A stretch of 64,000 nt of DNA from contig NZ_JAUOPD010000013.1 in assembly GCF_030546745.1 (NCBI RefSeq), positions 54,226 through 118,225 of the forward strand, given 5' to 3'. Below, piece by piece: positions 1 through 10,814 of this stretch. The position numbers and the translations under genes were made by a program. The notes under the pieces were generated by a model. It searched no databases. It was not told the DNA's origin and saw nothing but the letters and a program-made list of their open reading frames with translations. Position 1 is the first letter of the stretch. Each line of letters begins with the position of its first letter. Source of the DNA: Thalassotalea sp. 1_MG-2023 (lineage in GTDB: Bacteria; Pseudomonadota; Gammaproteobacteria; Enterobacterales; Alteromonadaceae).

Positions 1-289
1 TGAAAGCGTTTTAAGGTCTTATGATTTTGACCAGTTATTCATTGGTGCAGATGGTATTGATATCACCCGTGGTACCACCACTTTTAATGAACTTTTAGGG
101 TTAAGCCAAGTAATGGCAGAAGTATCTCGAGAAGTGATTGTCATGGTTGAATCAGAAAAATTTAATCGAAAAATTCCAAATTTAGAAATTCCATGGGATC
201 AAATTCAATATTTGGTGACCGATGAAGATTTGTCTGCGGAATTAAATAAAAAGTTAATTGAACAAGGCGTTAATGTCATTATCGCTTAA
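1..289 (+). CDS. DeoR-family transcriptional regulator, C-terminal part (5' truncated by window edge)
   Basis: The reading frame is open from base 2 to the TAA at 287-289 and encodes the last 95 residues of a protein. They contain the DeoR sugar-phosphate sensor signature: FIGADGID, then ITRGTTTFNE, then a VMVESEKFNRK stretch. DeoR-family regulators bind DNA through an N-terminal winged helix, outside this window, and sense a phosphosugar with this C-terminal domain. It ends 18 bp before glmS on the same strand. A DeoR gene directly before glmS is a common gammaproteobacterial arrangement, so a role in amino-sugar control is likely but inferred. Confidence 0.8.
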   Translation, partial: ESVLRSYDFDQLFIGADGIDITRGTTTFNELLGLSQVMAEVSREVIVMVESEKFNRKIPNLEIPWDQIQYLVTDEDLSAELNKKLIEQGVNVIIA

Positions 290-307
290 CATAAAAAGGA
301 TAATATT

Positions 308-2140
308 ATGTGTGGTATCGTCGGTGCTGTAGCACAACGTGATGTTGCAGACATTCTAGTAGAAGGCTTAAAGCGACTAGAATATCGTGGTTATGATTCA
401 GCAGGTGTAGCTATTATCAATAACGATAAGCAATTACGCCGCTTACGTCGACTAGGAAAAGTACAAGAATTATCGGATGCATTAGCCTCAGAGCCGTTAT
501 TTGGCGGTACTGGTATTGCTCATACGCGCTGGGCTACTCATGGCGTACCAAGCGAAATAAATGCTCACCCTCATATTTCAAGTGAAAATATTGCCGTAGT
601 ACATAATGGAATAATTGAAAATCATAAAGAACTACGAGAAAAACTTGAATCATTAGGCTACACCTTTACTTCAGAAACAGATACAGAAGTGATAGCCCAC
701 CTTGTACATCATGAATTAAAAACTGCTGACACGTTATTAAAAGCTGTGCAAATTACCGTCACGCAACTAGATGGTGCATACGGTACCGTTGTAATGGATA
801 GCACTGACAGTGATCGCATTATAGTTGCCCGCTCTGGCAGTCCGCTTGTGATTGGTTATGGCTTAGGTGAGAACTTTATTGCTTCTGACATGTTGGCTCT
901 GCTACCAGTTACACGAAAATTTGCCTTTTTAGAAGAAGGTGATGTGGCAGAAGTGACACGCCATTCTGTAAATATTTTTGACGTGGATGGTAATACAGTT
1001 GAACGTGAAGCAAAAGAACGTGAAATTGCACAAGACAGTGGTGACAAAGGTGAATATCGTCATTACATGCTCAAAGAAACGTATGAACAGCCTACAGCCA
1101 TTCGTAATACATTAGAAGGCCGATTAATTGGTAATGCTATCGACATTAATGCGTTTGGTGAAGGTGCTGATGACATATTTAAACAAATTGAACATGTACA
1201 AATTATTGCCTGTGGTACTAGTTATCATTCAGCAATGGTTGCGCGTTATTGGTTAGAAAGTTTAGCTGGCGTTTCATGTAATGTTGAAATTGCTAGCGAG
1301 TTCCGTTATCGAAAATCACATGTACCGAAAAATGCACTATTAGTGACTATCTCTCAGTCAGGTGAAACAGCTGATACACTTGCTGCGCTTCGCTTAGCAA
1401 AAGAGCTAGGGTACTGTGCAAGCATGACTATTTGTAACGTACCTGGTTCATCGCTAGTACGTGAATCCGACTTAGCCTTTATGACTAAAGCGGGAGCTGA
1501 AATAGGTGTCGCCTCTACTAAAGCATTTACCACACAACTGGTTGGCCTTTTAATGATGACACTTGCGATTGGCCAGCATCATGGTATGCCAGAAAAAACT
1601 CAAGCAGAAATAGCGACGTCATTGATGAGTTTACCCAACAAGCTTGATGAAGTGCTAGCACTTGCAAACTCGATAGAAGATTTGGCAGAAGACTTTGCTG
1701 ACAAAAACCATGCACTGTTTTTAGGACGTGGTGATCAATACCCTATCGCAATGGAAGGTGCGCTTAAGTTAAAAGAGATTTCATATATCCACGCAGAAGC
1801 ATACGCAGCTGGCGAATTGAAACACGGGCCATTGGCACTTATTGACGCTGAAATGCCAGTGATCGTCGTGGCTCCTCGAAATGATTTAATTGAAAAACTT
1901 AAATCAAACGTTGAAGAAGTACGAGCGCGTGGCGGCTTAATGTACGTTTTTGCTGACATTGATGCCAAATTTGAAAGTGATGACACCATGACGGTGATTA
2001 ACGTACCACACTGCGACGATATCATTGCTCCTATCGTTTATACTTTACCGCTGCAATTACTCTCTTATTACGTCGCTATTATTAAAGGTACTGATGTTGA
2101 CCAACCAAGAAACCTTGCAAAATCAGTGACGGTGGAATAA
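308..2140 (+). CDS. glmS: Glutamine-fructose-6-phosphate aminotransferase (isomerizing)
   Basis: GlmS makes glucosamine-6-phosphate from fructose-6-phosphate and glutamine, the first step of UDP-GlcNAc synthesis in the cytoplasm. The 610-residue length is normal. The protein starts MCGIVGAV, so Cys2 becomes the N-terminal nucleophile of the class II glutaminase domain. Two SIS sugar-isomerase domains follow ([12 protein letters not shown] in the first, [20 protein letters not shown] in the second), and the canonical end [13 protein letters not shown] is present. An AAGGA ribosome site precedes the ATG. The 3' end of glmS is the recognition sequence of TnsD-directed Tn7 transposition, and a Tn7-like element begins about 23 bp after the stop. 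No glmS ribozyme is visible in the 18-bp leader. Confidence 0.98.
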   Translation: MCGIVGAVAQRDVADILVEGLKRLEYRGYDSAGVAIINNDKQLRRLRRLGKVQELSDALASEPLFGGTGIAHTRWATHGVPSEINAHPHISSENIAVVHNGIIENHKELREKLESLGYTFTSETDTEVIAHLVHHELKTADTLLKAVQITVTQLDGAYGTVVMDSTDSDRIIVARSGSPLVIGYGLGENFIASDMLALLPVTRKFAFLEEGDVAEVTRHSVNIFDVDGNTVEREAKEREIAQDSGDKGEYRHYMLKETYEQPTAIRNTLEGRLIGNAIDINAFGEGADDIFKQIEHVQIIACGTSYHSAMVARYWLESLAGVSCNVEIASEFRYRKSHVPKNALLVTISQSGETADTLAALRLAKELGYCASMTICNVPGSSLVRESDLAFMTKAGAEIGVASTKAFTTQLVGLLMMTLAIGQHHGMPEKTQAEIATSLMSLPNKLDEVLALANSIEDLAEDFADKNHALFLGRGDQYPIAMEGALKLKEISYIHAEAYAAGELKHGPLALIDAEMPVIVVAPRNDLIEKLKSNVEEVRARGGLMYVFADIDAKFESDDTMTVINVPHCDDIIAPIVYTLPLQLLSYYVAIIKGTDVDQPRNLAKSVTVE

Positions 2141-2163
2141 ACGTACTTTAAAGAAACTGTGCT

Positions 2164-2230
2164 TGTAGATTCTGAATAAAGTTGGAAACGTCTAAATAAA
2201 GATGGAAACAACTTAACAAAGTTGGAAATT
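2164..2230 (+). repeat. Tn7-like right end: three TnsB-site cores at 20-bp spacing
   Basis: AAAGTTGGAAA (2178), AAAGATGGAAA (2198) and AAAGTTGGAAA (2218) occur at exactly 20-bp intervals after a TGT terminus at 2164. Tightly packed TnsB sites are characteristic of the Tn7 right end, which lies next to glmS. Confidence 0.8.
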
Positions 2231-2231
2231 G

Positions 2232-2254
2232 AAAGGGCTCAATGAGCCCTTTTG
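2232..2254. terminator. Bidirectional intrinsic terminator between glmS and hsdR
   Basis: A perfect 9-bp stem, AAAGGGCTC / GAGCCCTTT, encloses a 3-nt loop and is followed by T residues. It lies just inside the transposon end between convergent glmS (+) and hsdR (-). It can end both transcripts, replacing the glmS terminator that the insertion displaced. Confidence 0.7.
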
Positions 2255-2278
2255 CTTTGAATTGTCGTGTAAATAATA

Positions 2279-5200
2279 TTAAATCTCACCCCCAACGCCT
2301 TTAAACTTATCAACGAAAGCAGCAATTTTCTGGAAAACGAGTTGCTTAAGAGTTCGATATTTTGGATTTAAAGGACTCAATTTTGGTAAAGCATCAGTGA
2401 GTGCTGTACCATTTTCTGACGCAAATTCTCGTTTTAGAGAAAAAGAAATATATCGCTTCGCAGCTTCTTCATTTAAAGACTCTGATTCAATAATCTCTTT
2501 TGCTTCTTTAACCTGCTCCGCCTGCGCAAATTTGAAGAAAGCGTCGATAATGCTGGCTTTGTCATTGATCTCATCTAGGTTTGTCTGGTTAATAAAATCA
2601 ACCACTAAGCTCTCTTTCGCTCTATTGCCAAGGCTACCGCGGATCATACGACGAACTTCTTCAATCAAGCCTTCTTTGCTCTTGTTCTTCTTATTGTGAT
2701 CAAAAATCAGTTCAAGAATGTAATCGAGGTTTATTTCTTGGGATTTAAGCAAATCAATTTCAAAGACCACATCGTCCCAGTCTACCGTTGACTTATCTTT
2801 GTCCTGACCTTCTTTATCGCGTCGCAACCAGTCGCGGGTATCGTTGTAGGTAGAGCGATAATCTTGAATAGCTCGCTCGCTTGGCATATCGATGGTTTGC
2901 ATTGCCTCGATGTCAGCATCGTCCAGATAGTACTTTGACTTGAACTCTTCAACAGCTTGTTCATCACTGGTATCTAGGCTTTGCAGTGCTTTCAAGCCAG
3001 CAAATTCATCGTAGTTTTGTAAAATATTTTCTGCTTTGAGGTATTCACCAAATAGCTTGGCAAATTCCTTTTTATCTTGTTCTTTTTCAATATTTTCTGG
3101 GTTTGGAAAGCGTTCTTGCAGCTCTTTTACGATATCAACAAAACCTCGACGCGCTTGGCCAGTAGCAATATCGTTAAAGCCTTCCATGTATTCTTTGTAG
3201 CTCTTCTCCAACACCACATTTTTGGTGTTTTTGTCACCAAACAAAGTAATGGCATCAATGGTTGCCTGCTCTAAGTCCCGGAAGGTAACAATATTGCCAA
3301 AGGTCTTAGTCGCATCATAAATGCGGTTAGTGCGAGAAAATGCCTGCATCAAGCCGTGATAGCGCAAATTCTTATCAACAAACAAGGTATTGAGCGTAGG
3401 CGCATCAAAGCCCGTTAAAAACATACCGACCACTATGAGCAAATCTATTTCTTGATTCTTCACGCGCTGGGCAAGGTCACGGTAATAATTCTGAAAGCCA
3501 TTACTGTCCACGCCATAGTTAGATTTAAACATGGCGTTGTAATCGTTAATCGCGGCGCTCAAAAATTCTTTTGCGCTGCTGTTCATGACACTGACTTCAA
3601 AACTCTCATCTAAAATATCACCAATGGCGTCCTGCTCTTCATTGGCAGCAAATGAGAAGATAGTCGCAATGCGCAGAGGCTTACTTGTGGGGCCATTGTC
3701 GGCCTCGGCCTGCAATGTTTTGAAGGTTTCATAGTACGCTTTCGCTGCATCAACACTACTTACCGCAAACATGGCGTTAAACCCTTTGGCGCCAGAATAG
3801 GCTCGATGCGTTTTCTGGTTAAAATGGTTCAGAATATACTGCGAGATTTCACGAATGCGCATTGGATGTAAAAACGCTTTCTTGTTCTCCGCCGCACTAA
3901 GCTTCTTATCATCCTGCTCAGTCTCAATGCTCTTAAATTGCGGACGAACATCGTTATAGTCCACTTTGAACTTGAGTACTTTTTCATCACAAATGGCATC
4001 AGTGATCACATAAGTGTGCAACTGCTGGCCAAACACGCTGCCCGTGGTTTCAGCACCCAAGGCGTTTTCAGGGAAAATTGGCGTACCGGTAAAGCCAAAC
4101 TGGTAGTACTTTTTGAATTTCTTCTTCAGGTTTTTCTGCGCTTCACCGAACTGGCTTCGATGACACTCATCAAAAATAAAGACAACTTGCTTGTTATAGA
4201 TAGCTAAATCGCTTTCACTTTTGATTAAGTTATTGAGCTTTTGGATTGTGGTGACGACAATCTTGTTATCGTCTTTATCCAGGTTACTCTTAAGCCCTGC
4301 GGTACTGTCTGAACCGTTCACACTATCAGGCGAAAACCGCTGATACTCTTTCATGGTCTGATAGTCGAGGTCTTTTCTGTCCACCACAAAAAAAACTTTA
4401 TCAATACAGTCTAAATCGGTGGCCAAACGTGCCGCTTTAAAGCTGGTGAGTGTTTTGCCTGAACCAGTAGTGTGCCAAATGTACCCGCCGCTCTCGGTGT
4501 TGCTCCAATTCTTAGCGTTAAACGCGCTCTTAATCTTCCATAAAATACGCTCTGTAGCGGCAATCTGGTAGGGGCGCATTACAAGTAAGGTATTGCTGAC
4601 GTCAAACACCGAGTAACGCAAGATCACTTCAAGCAAGGTCTCTTTCTGGAAAAAAGTGGCGGTAAAGTCTTTTAAATCCTTGATCAGCGTATTGTCAGAT
4701 TTTGCCCAGTTCATCGTAAAATCGAAGCTGTTTTTGTCGCGCTTGGTGGTATTGGCAAAATAGCGCGTGTCGGTGCCATTAGAGATCACAAATAGCTGCA
4801 AGAACTTGTACAAGGAGTTCTCTGCATTAAAGCTTTCTTTACTGTAGCGATGTATTTGGTTAAACGCCTCACGGATCGCCACACCACGCTTTTTCAGTTC
4901 GATTTGCACCAAAGGCAAACCATTGACCAAAATCGTCACATCATAACGGTTGGCATAGCTGCCCGTTTGTTCAAACTGCTTAATGACCTGAACCTTATTA
5001 CGAGCAATAGTCTTCTTGTCGAACAGGTAGATGTTTTCGATATGACCATCATCGAAGACAAAATCGAAGATATAGTCACTGTGCACCTTGCGAGTTTTGT
5101 CGAGAATATTGTCGCTGGCTGTGTTCAGGTATTGCTCGCAAAAGCGAGCCCACTCGGCATCGGTAAACTCGACCTTATTAAGGGCTTGTAGCTGATTGCG

Positions 5201-5392
5201 CACATTCACCATCATGGCATCGGGTGTCGTCAGATCAGGTAAATACTCATAGCCCTGGTTGCTTAGGTCTTGAATCAGTTCACGCTCTAAATCACCTTCG
5301 CTCTGGTAGCCCTCAGCAATTTGGTCTTGGCGTGTGTATTTATCTAAAACAATGTAATTTTTAGACTCTGCGATTGCTTTGTATTCTGCCAT
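2279..5392 (-). CDS. hsdR: Type I restriction enzyme, R subunit (HsdR)
   Basis: This is the motor and nuclease subunit of a type I restriction-modification complex. It translocates unmodified DNA with ATP and then cuts it. The length of 1037 residues is typical. The N-terminal PD-(D/E)xK nuclease shows Asp151 and the IELK motif (164-167) after NGLPL. The SF2 helicase follows with Walker A HTTGSGKT (about 307-314), DECH box FIFDECHRS near 410 and [22 protein letters not shown] and QAFSRTNR belong to the second RecA-like lobe. It is the last gene of the leftward operon hsdM-hsdS-prrC-hsdR, starting 8 bp after prrC ends, with TAGGA before the ATG. All catalytic motifs look intact. Confidence 0.96.
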   Translation of the reverse strand: MAEYKAIAESKNYIVLDKYTRQDQIAEGYQSEGDLERELIQDLSNQGYEYLPDLTTPDAMMVNVRNQLQALNKVEFTDAEWARFCEQYLNTASDNILDKTRKVHSDYIFDFVFDDGHIENIYLFDKKTIARNKVQVIKQFEQTGSYANRYDVTILVNGLPLVQIELKKRGVAIREAFNQIHRYSKESFNAENSLYKFLQLFVISNGTDTRYFANTTKRDKNSFDFTMNWAKSDNTLIKDLKDFTATFFQKETLLEVILRYSVFDVSNTLLVMRPYQIAATERILWKIKSAFNAKNWSNTESGGYIWHTTGSGKTLTSFKAARLATDLDCIDKVFFVVDRKDLDYQTMKEYQRFSPDSVNGSDSTAGLKSNLDKDDNKIVVTTIQKLNNLIKSESDLAIYNKQVVFIFDECHRSQFGEAQKNLKKKFKKYYQFGFTGTPIFPENALGAETTGSVFGQQLHTYVITDAICDEKVLKFKVDYNDVRPQFKSIETEQDDKKLSAAENKKAFLHPMRIREISQYILNHFNQKTHRAYSGAKGFNAMFAVSSVDAAKAYYETFKTLQAEADNGPTSKPLRIATIFSFAANEEQDAIGDILDESFEVSVMNSSAKEFLSAAINDYNAMFKSNYGVDSNGFQNYYRDLAQRVKNQEIDLLIVVGMFLTGFDAPTLNTLFVDKNLRYHGLMQAFSRTNRIYDATKTFGNIVTFRDLEQATIDAITLFGDKNTKNVVLEKSYKEYMEGFNDIATGQARRGFVDIVKELQERFPNPENIEKEQDKKEFAKLFGEYLKAENILQNYDEFAGLKALQSLDTSDEQAVEEFKSKYYLDDADIEAMQTIDMPSERAIQDYRSTYNDTRDWLRRDKEGQDKDKSTVDWDDVVFEIDLLKSQEINLDYILELIFDHNKKNKSKEGLIEEVRRMIRGSLGNRAKESLVVDFINQTNLDEINDKASIIDAFFKFAQAEQVKEAKEIIESESLNEEAAKRYISFSLKREFASENGTALTDALPKLSPLNPKYRTLKQLVFQKIAAFVDKFKGVGGEI

Positions 5393-5400
5393 ATCTATTC

Positions 5401-6594
5401 CTAAGCCTGTATCCCTTGTTGAGTGCGAATGCCTTTATAAATATTGTCTATCTCTTTCACTAGAAACTTAAAGACGCGCTTATGATCTTCTTCGACTTCG
5501 GCCACTTCATGGCCTGCGTGTTTTGCATGGTTATATAAATTAATCACCCGTGCATAGGGGTTTACTTGCCCCTTGGCCCTATTACCTTTGACACCGGGCA
5601 ACAGCTCACCCCACTCTTCGTACCCCAAAAACGTTGAGGTTTTTTCGAGTACATTTCGCAAAAAATTAAAGTGGTATTTGTGGATATCGCCTGAGTCTGC
5701 CGCTTTCATTAATTCATTCTTTAAATGCAGGTGATACGAGAAGGGCGAGTCATTTTCTTGCTCAATCAGGTCATGTTTGCCATCATCGAGCTTGCGCAAA
5801 ACGAACTTGGGTGCTCGATTAAACTCGTTATGCAATACATTGTAAAAAAGCGGATTATGCGTGGTGATGATGAACTTAAGACCAGAAATAGCGAAATCAC
5901 TCGACTTAATTAAACGAGCTAAATCAACAGCCAACTCTATTAGATGGTTGTCATCTAACGAGCTCACTGGGTCATCAATAAACACATATTGTAATTGGTT
6001 AAACTGGTCAGTTTCGCGGCTAGCATCTTCAGGTACATTTAAGATGCTAATCACTTGTTCAAGCAATGAATAAAAAATACTCCAAATAAAGTTACTTTCT
6101 TCACCCTTAGATATTTTCAAATTTCCCGAGCTTTCAGAGCCCGTTTCATAAGAGAATGTCACTTCAGGGTAAGTTTTTTCACCTGTTTTCTTGCCTGCAA
6201 TAATGACATCTTTCTCATGGAATAACGGCATTAATTTATCGTTAGTGTAGCGCTGGAAGTTTTTTATAATGTCGGTATCGCCTCGCTCACGTAGAATCCA
6301 GTCAGTGAATGTGTTTGGCTGTATTCTTAATTTTGGATCTATATCCTTTTCTAAATCGTTATCCCAGTAAAACAAGTCTTCCGTAAACGCGTTGTAATAC
6401 AAAATCTTGTGGCGCGACAGTAGCGCTTGCTCTGCACCATCAAGATCATCAAATCCATCGTCTTTTGGCGCGATAATCTCTTTAAATTCACGCGACAAAC
6501 GTGTTTTACCTGTACCATTAAAGGCATAGATTAACTGCACCTTTTTATCGGACGCGTGCAACAACTCTGCTATTTCCGTTAGCGTTTTACTCAT
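5401..6594 (-). CDS. prrC: PrrC anticodon nuclease
   Basis: PrrC of E. coli cleaves tRNA-Lys in its anticodon loop. It is kept latent by a type Ic restriction enzyme and is released when a phage inhibits that enzyme. This 397-residue protein sits between hsdS and hsdR, the position of prrC in the prr locus, and its length is close to the 396 residues known for PrrC. Motifs recalled from PrrC are present: [17 protein letters not shown] (Walker A at about 24-31), [38 protein letters not shown] (ABC-signature-like) and [20 protein letters not shown] (Walker B and D-loop). The nuclease half keeps LRNVLEK with Arg313 and Glu317, and [10 protein letters not shown] with His356 (numbers approximate), matching the Arg320/Glu324/His356 triad. 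The N-terminus is shorter than in E. coli. The start overlaps the hsdS stop (TAATG), implying coupled translation. Its substrate tRNA cannot be read from the sequence. Confidence 0.93.
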   Translation of the reverse strand: MSKTLTEIAELLHASDKKVQLIYAFNGTGKTRLSREFKEIIAPKDDGFDDLDGAEQALLSRHKILYYNAFTEDLFYWDNDLEKDIDPKLRIQPNTFTDWILRERGDTDIIKNFQRYTNDKLMPLFHEKDVIIAGKKTGEKTYPEVTFSYETGSESSGNLKISKGEESNFIWSIFYSLLEQVISILNVPEDASRETDQFNQLQYVFIDDPVSSLDDNHLIELAVDLARLIKSSDFAISGLKFIITTHNPLFYNVLHNEFNRAPKFVLRKLDDGKHDLIEQENDSPFSYHLHLKNELMKAADSGDIHKYHFNFLRNVLEKTSTFLGYEEWGELLPGVKGNRAKGQVNPYARVINLYNHAKHAGHEVAEVEEDHKRVFKFLVKEIDNIYKGIRTQQGIQA

Positions 6595-7724
6595 TAAGCT
6601 GCCTCATCTGAATGAGATTTCGGGAAGCTCAACAACAGGTCACGATAATACTCGTATTGTTTTTGGCGAAGCTCGATTTCGCGAGGAAGGCCTTCGGTGA
6701 TGGAACTTGTTAACGTGTCGAATTTATCCAAAAGACTGATAATACGAGCTTGCTCCTCAAGTGCAGGTAAAGGAATCTTAATCTCATTCAAAATTGCCTG
6801 AGTAAGACTTGGTCTACCTGACCCGGTATCTAATTGCATCATGTCAATAGTTGTCATGAAATAAAAAAAGAATTTTGGAATGATTTTATTGAGGTCTAAT
6901 TCTGTATAGTAAATCGTATCAACATTCCAGAATGGCTCATCTACATAAAAAATATTAGTTATCGAGCCTTTTCTTGGTATTAATACAGTCGGTTTGTCGT
7001 AAGCAAAAGTATCCACATACCGCATGATTCCGCCAGAGCCATAAACGGGGATATTGCCCGCTCCCAACTTCTTCCAGTCTTTGCCATTTTTGATATTGGC
7101 AACTGTACTTAATTTTACCCACTCAACGTCACCGTCTTCAAAACTTAGCAACTGGTCGCGGTAGTAGTTGTATTGTTTTTTACGCATGTTAAGCTCGGCG
7201 GTCAGCTCGGCGGTCATGGCGGTAAATGCGTCCAGAATGCGCACTATTTCAGCTTGTATTGCCAGCGATTTTTCTGGGTTATCTGGACATGGGATGGGGA
7301 GCGGTATATCAACCAGCTTTCCTTTGGTCAGCTTGGCACGACCACCACCAGATAAAAACGGAACAAAGTTAACAATACAAAGGTAGTGATATAGGTAGCG
7401 TGTATTGAGAACTTCTTTACCTCTCACAACATGAACATGGTTGTTTGCCCAGAACCTACCCGTTGCGTATTGAATAGAGTAGTTCTCAAGACTTGCTGAA
7501 CCATCTTCAGCAATAAGCACGAACTCACCATCATGAGTGTAGCCGTCAACATAATCTTGAATGTTGTTTGCGCCATAATACGGCGTTTCTCCTGCTACAC
7601 GCAGCGCTGCTTTTACGGGCTTTCGACCACTATTGGCTATTTCAACCGCGTGTTCATTCCCTAGCGTCGTCCATTCAACCTCAACCCCATCCAGCAGTTT
7701 CTCTAAATAGTTCAACTGACTCAT
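6594..7724 (-). CDS. hsdS: Type I restriction enzyme, specificity subunit (HsdS)
   Basis: HsdS determines which bipartite DNA sequence the HsdM and HsdR subunits act on. The 376 residues hold two target-recognition domains, about residues 15-150 and 205-330. Each is followed by a conserved spacer helix of related sequence: [16 protein letters not shown] and [16 protein letters not shown]. This internal repeat is the hallmark of a full-length two-TRD HsdS. Its ATG overlaps the hsdM stop by 4 bp (ATGA) and its stop overlaps the prrC start by one base. The recognition sequence cannot be deduced. No inverted repeats or spare TRDs suggesting phase variation were noticed nearby. Confidence 0.95.
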   Translation of the reverse strand: MSQLNYLEKLLDGVEVEWTTLGNEHAVEIANSGRKPVKAALRVAGETPYYGANNIQDYVDGYTHDGEFVLIAEDGSASLENYSIQYATGRFWANNHVHVVRGKEVLNTRYLYHYLCIVNFVPFLSGGGRAKLTKGKLVDIPLPIPCPDNPEKSLAIQAEIVRILDAFTAMTAELTAELNMRKKQYNYYRDQLLSFEDGDVEWVKLSTVANIKNGKDWKKLGAGNIPVYGSGGIMRYVDTFAYDKPTVLIPRKGSITNIFYVDEPFWNVDTIYYTELDLNKIIPKFFFYFMTTIDMMQLDTGSGRPSLTQAILNEIKIPLPALEEQARIISLLDKFDTLTSSITEGLPREIELRQKQYEYYRDLLLSFPKSHSDEAA

Positions 7725-9301
7725 GCGTCAACCTCCCCACCTTCAATTTCCGCCACAATGGCGTCAATATCACTGCGAAGTGCATCAATTTTAGCAACGG
7801 TGGTTTTAAGTTCGGCATTAAGCTCTGTAATGTCCACTAGCTCGCGGTTGTCTTTCGCTTCCACATAACTGCTCACCGATAGGTTGTAGCTGTTGCCTGC
7901 GATAACATCCAAATCAACCGATTTGGCAAAATGCTCCACATTCTCTTTGCTGGCAAACACTTTCATAATTTGCTGAATATGACCCGGATTTTTTTCGTCG
8001 TCGTTGTCCGTTAAAACGTTGTTATTGGTTTCTTTTTTAAACAAACCGCTGGCATCAATAAACTGGGTGGTAGTGTCAGTTTTGTGTTTAGACAGCACCA
8101 AAATATTTACCGCAATGGTGGTGCCAAAGAACAGATTAGGAGCTAATGAAATCACGGTTTCAACGTAGTTGTTATCTACTAGGTACTGGCGAATTTTTTG
8201 CTCAGCCCCGCCACGGTAAAAAATACCGGGGAAGCAAACAATGGCTGCACGTCCTTTGCCTGATAGGTAACTGAGGGCATGCAGCACAAAAGCAAAGTCG
8301 GCTTTTGATTTGGGCGCAAGTACACCTGCGGGCGCAAAGCGGTCGTCGTTGATTAGGGTTGGGTCGTCGCTACCAATCCATTTCACTGAATAAGGCGGGT
8401 TAGAGACAATAGCATCAAAGGGTTTGTCATCTAAAAAGTGCGGTTCGGTTAATGTATCACCCAACTGAATATTAAACTTGTCGTAGTTAATATTGTGCAA
8501 AAACATATTCATACGCGCCAAGTTATAGGTGGTGTGGTTAAGTTCTTGACCAAAAAAACCATCTTCAATGATATGCGCATCAAAGTGCTTTTTAGCTTGT
8601 AACAGCAACGAGCCGGAGCCCGCCGCAGGGTCATAGATTTTATTGACACTGGTTTGGCCGTGCATGGCCAGCTGCGCGATGAGTTTTGAAACGTGCTGAG
8701 GGGTGAAAAATTCACCACCGGATTTACCCGCATTCGCGGCATAGTTTGAAATCAGGAACTCGTAGGCATCACCGAATAAATCAATTTGGTTGTCTTCAAA
8801 ATTACCGAAGGTTAAACCTGCCACGCCTTTTAACACAGCTGCCAAGCGTTTGTTTTTTGCCTCTACCGTATTACCCAGACGATTACTGGTGGTATCAAAA
8901 TCCGCAAACAAGCCTTTGATGTCTTTTTCTGAATCATAGCCATTGGCTGAGTTTTCGATTGCAGCAAAAATTGCTGCCAAATCCGTATTTAAATTTTCGT
9001 TTTTGTGTGCATTAGCCGCCACATTGCTAAACAACTGGCTAGGGTAAAGAAAATAGCCTTTGGTTTTAATGGCATCTTCTTTGGCAAACTTGATGTTTTC
9101 GTCATCGTCAGACATGGCAGCATAATTAACGCTCTCATCTCCGCCTGTGATGTAGTTGACAAAGTTTTCACTGATAAAACGGTAGAACAGCGTACCCAGT
9201 ACATATTGCTTAAAATCCCAACCATCCACTGAGCCTCGCACATCGTTGGCAATCGCCCATATTTGGCGTTGAAGTTCGGCACGTTGTTGTAAACTTGTCA
9301 T
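7721..9301 (-). CDS. hsdM: Type I restriction enzyme, methyltransferase subunit (HsdM)
   Basis: HsdM methylates adenine in the HsdS target, protecting host DNA, and forms the core of the restriction complex. The 526-residue protein has the usual N-terminal helical domain ([32 protein letters not shown]). The Rossmann methyltransferase has SAM motif [16 protein letters not shown] near 220 and catalytic motif [16 protein letters not shown] near 305. The phrase [17 protein letters not shown] before motif I is typical of type I M subunits. It is the first gene of the leftward hsd/prr operon, and an 87-bp leader separates it from a small HTH-like gene on the same strand. Confidence 0.97.
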   Translation of the reverse strand: MTSLQQRAELQRQIWAIANDVRGSVDGWDFKQYVLGTLFYRFISENFVNYITGGDESVNYAAMSDDDENIKFAKEDAIKTKGYFLYPSQLFSNVAANAHKNENLNTDLAAIFAAIENSANGYDSEKDIKGLFADFDTTSNRLGNTVEAKNKRLAAVLKGVAGLTFGNFEDNQIDLFGDAYEFLISNYAANAGKSGGEFFTPQHVSKLIAQLAMHGQTSVNKIYDPAAGSGSLLLQAKKHFDAHIIEDGFFGQELNHTTYNLARMNMFLHNINYDKFNIQLGDTLTEPHFLDDKPFDAIVSNPPYSVKWIGSDDPTLINDDRFAPAGVLAPKSKADFAFVLHALSYLSGKGRAAIVCFPGIFYRGGAEQKIRQYLVDNNYVETVISLAPNLFFGTTIAVNILVLSKHKTDTTTQFIDASGLFKKETNNNVLTDNDDEKNPGHIQQIMKVFASKENVEHFAKSVDLDVIAGNSYNLSVSSYVEAKDNRELVDITELNAELKTTVAKIDALRSDIDAIVAEIEGGEVDA

Positions 9302-9388
9302 TTATAATTCCTATTAAACTGATACTAATACGTGTCACTCGACACGTATGAAAAATTCTAACTTGGGGGGACAATTTGCGCGTTTAAG

Positions 9389-9628
9389 CTAAATTCTGTT
9401 GGTATCCAACCCCGCAGCTTTAAGCCTGGTGGTTAAGTTACGCATTTTGCTGAACTCAGTTCCTAAACTTTGTTTAAGCCCAACACCTTCACAGAACTCT
9501 TTTGAGGTGATGTGCTTTAATTCATCCGCGTATTTGATCATTTGCAGGTGCAACTCAGCCGTATACTGATTGCGTGGTGCATCAGCGAGTGCCAATTTTA
9601 TTTGCTCAAAAATTATTTGTTCAGACAT
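9389..9628 (-). CDS. Small HTH-like protein upstream of the hsd/prr operon
   Basis: This 79-residue, probably cytoplasmic protein has a helix-turn-helix-like stretch: ELKHITSKEFCEGVGLKQSLGTEFSKM, then RNLTTRLKAAGLD. It has no signal peptide or membrane segment. Short HTH-like proteins are often encoded immediately upstream of type I restriction operons. I recognise the context rather than a named family, and a regulatory role is inference. Its promoter region contains repeats of TTAGCTAA (9652-9676) that could be its own operator. It may therefore act like the controller proteins of restriction systems, delaying hsdR and prrC expression. The start is the ATG nearest the open frame's 5' end; no strong ribosome site was seen. 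Confidence 0.7.
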   Translation of the reverse strand: MSEQIIFEQIKLALADAPRNQYTAELHLQMIKYADELKHITSKEFCEGVGLKQSLGTEFSKMRNLTTRLKAAGLDTNRI

Positions 9629-9983
9629 GATCAGGACTTCATTTTTATCATTTAGCTAAATTAGCTAATTTAGCAACAATATGCAAAGACTATCATCAGA
9701 GGATCTAACTAGCGGTTATTTTATGATCGCGAATAGCTGAGTTTTTAGCACCTCAACAACATAAATGTTGTTATTTCATCATGATTTGAAAATTTTTTAA
9801 CCTTCTAACATACTGAGTTTTTAATAAAAACAATGATTATGTTTTGTAATTCAAACAGTTAACGACTTTTTATAGGTCCATTTAGATCCTTATTTTGCTA
9901 TAATTTGATCACGTAAAAACTGCTAATGATTCAAGGATTGAATCTGGTTTTACAGTTTCCGTTTCAATTTGGAGGTAAAGCGG
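9629..9983. other. Divergent intergenic region between the hsd regulator (-) and tnsA (+)
   Basis: About 355 bp without a gene. It holds the TTAGCTAA cluster at its left side and a perfect 8-bp inverted repeat, AACAACAT / ATGTTGTT (9755-9772), which could be an operator for the tnsA promoter. The tnsA ribosome site GGAGG is at 9971-9975. No further reading frame of note was seen. Confidence 0.5.
9652..9676. promoter_or_regulatory. TTAGCTAA repeat cluster, candidate operator of the hsd/prr regulator
   Basis: The 8-bp palindrome TTAGCTAA occurs at 9652-9659 and again at 9661-9668, followed by a partial copy TTAGCAA to 9676. The cluster lies about 25 bp upstream of the small HTH-like gene, where an autoregulatory site would sit. 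Binding is inferred. Confidence 0.45.
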
Positions 9984-10814
9984 ATGGCGAACTATGTTCA
10001 AAATACAAGGAAGTACCAAAAGTGGGATAAAGAAGGTCGTGGGCAAGGCCGTAATGAAGATTACAAGCCATGGCTGCATGTGCGTGAAGTACCATCGCAC
10101 GGCTTATCTGTTCGTATGCCCAGCTTAAAGGCAGGGCGTATTCTACAACTATTTTCACTCAATGAGTTTTTCCCGGCGCTCTTAGCTGAACATCACCCTT
10201 ACGTAACTGATATGCGTGAGCAATATCCATTAGATCCAGAGCAAACACGGGCTATTGCCAATCAAAAAAACTTTCCACATCCGCTGTCGCAAGATGGTGA
10301 TATGGTGATGACCAGTGATTTACTCGTTGACTTTGCTGGTTGGCATGTCCCTCGTATCGTTACTCAAGCAAAGCCATTCGAGAAGGCCGAGCAACATGAA
10401 CCCACTAGGCGAAAGCTAATAATCGAGAAAGCGTATTGGGATTCAAAAAACGTCCCGTTTTATATTTTCCATGATCAAATGTTTCCTAGGGATGTGAGAA
10501 AGAACTTAAATTGGATGTTGACTCCACTCTGGCGGACAACTCCTCATGAAAGACTTCTAGAGCGTGCAAAATACTACGCAGAAGCGTTTAAGCGTTACCC
10601 AAATGATTTCATTGGGCATACAGCGTCTCGTCTGAACAGACTTTTAGCAGAAAATGATCCTCGCTATAGTGCTCCAGCTACATGCTTCACAGAAATTCGA
10701 GAACTCATCGCGAAGCAGTATCTTCGGTTTGATTTGCGAAAGAAGATTGCTTACTTACGTGGCCATGACATTTTTCCGGATCATCGCATTCTTGAGCTTA
10801 AGGAGGCGGTATGA
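9984..10814 (+). CDS. tnsA: Tn7-like transposase endonuclease subunit TnsA
   Basis: TnsA makes the 5'-strand cuts at the ends of Tn7-like elements, while TnsB makes the 3' cuts and joins. Together they give cut-and-paste movement. At 276 residues it is close to Tn7 TnsA (273). The catalytic residues are in place: Glu61 (SLNEFFPALLAE), Asp112 (MVMTSDLLVDF) and Lys130 (VTQAKP). They correspond to Glu63, Asp114 and Lys132 of Tn7 with a constant offset of two. I chose the ATG at 9984 because GGAGG lies 8 nt upstream; an in-frame TTG 15 bp earlier has no such site. The stop overlaps the tnsB ATG (ATGA). The gene looks intact although the wider system is broken. Confidence 0.94.
   Translation: MANYVQNTRKYQKWDKEGRGQGRNEDYKPWLHVREVPSHGLSVRMPSLKAGRILQLFSLNEFFPALLAEHHPYVTDMREQYPLDPEQTRAIANQKNFPHPLSQDGDMVMTSDLLVDFAGWHVPRIVTQAKPFEKAEQHEPTRRKLIIEKAYWDSKNVPFYIFHDQMFPRDVRKNLNWMLTPLWRTTPHERLLERAKYYAEAFKRYPNDFIGHTASRLNRLLAENDPRYSAPATCFTEIRELIAKQYLRFDLRKKIAYLRGHDIFPDHRILELKEAV

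Noticed and set aside
290..307. glmS ribozyme or other leader riboswitch
   Set aside because: Only 18 bp separate the regulator gene from glmS, far too short, and glmS ribozymes are a Firmicutes feature.
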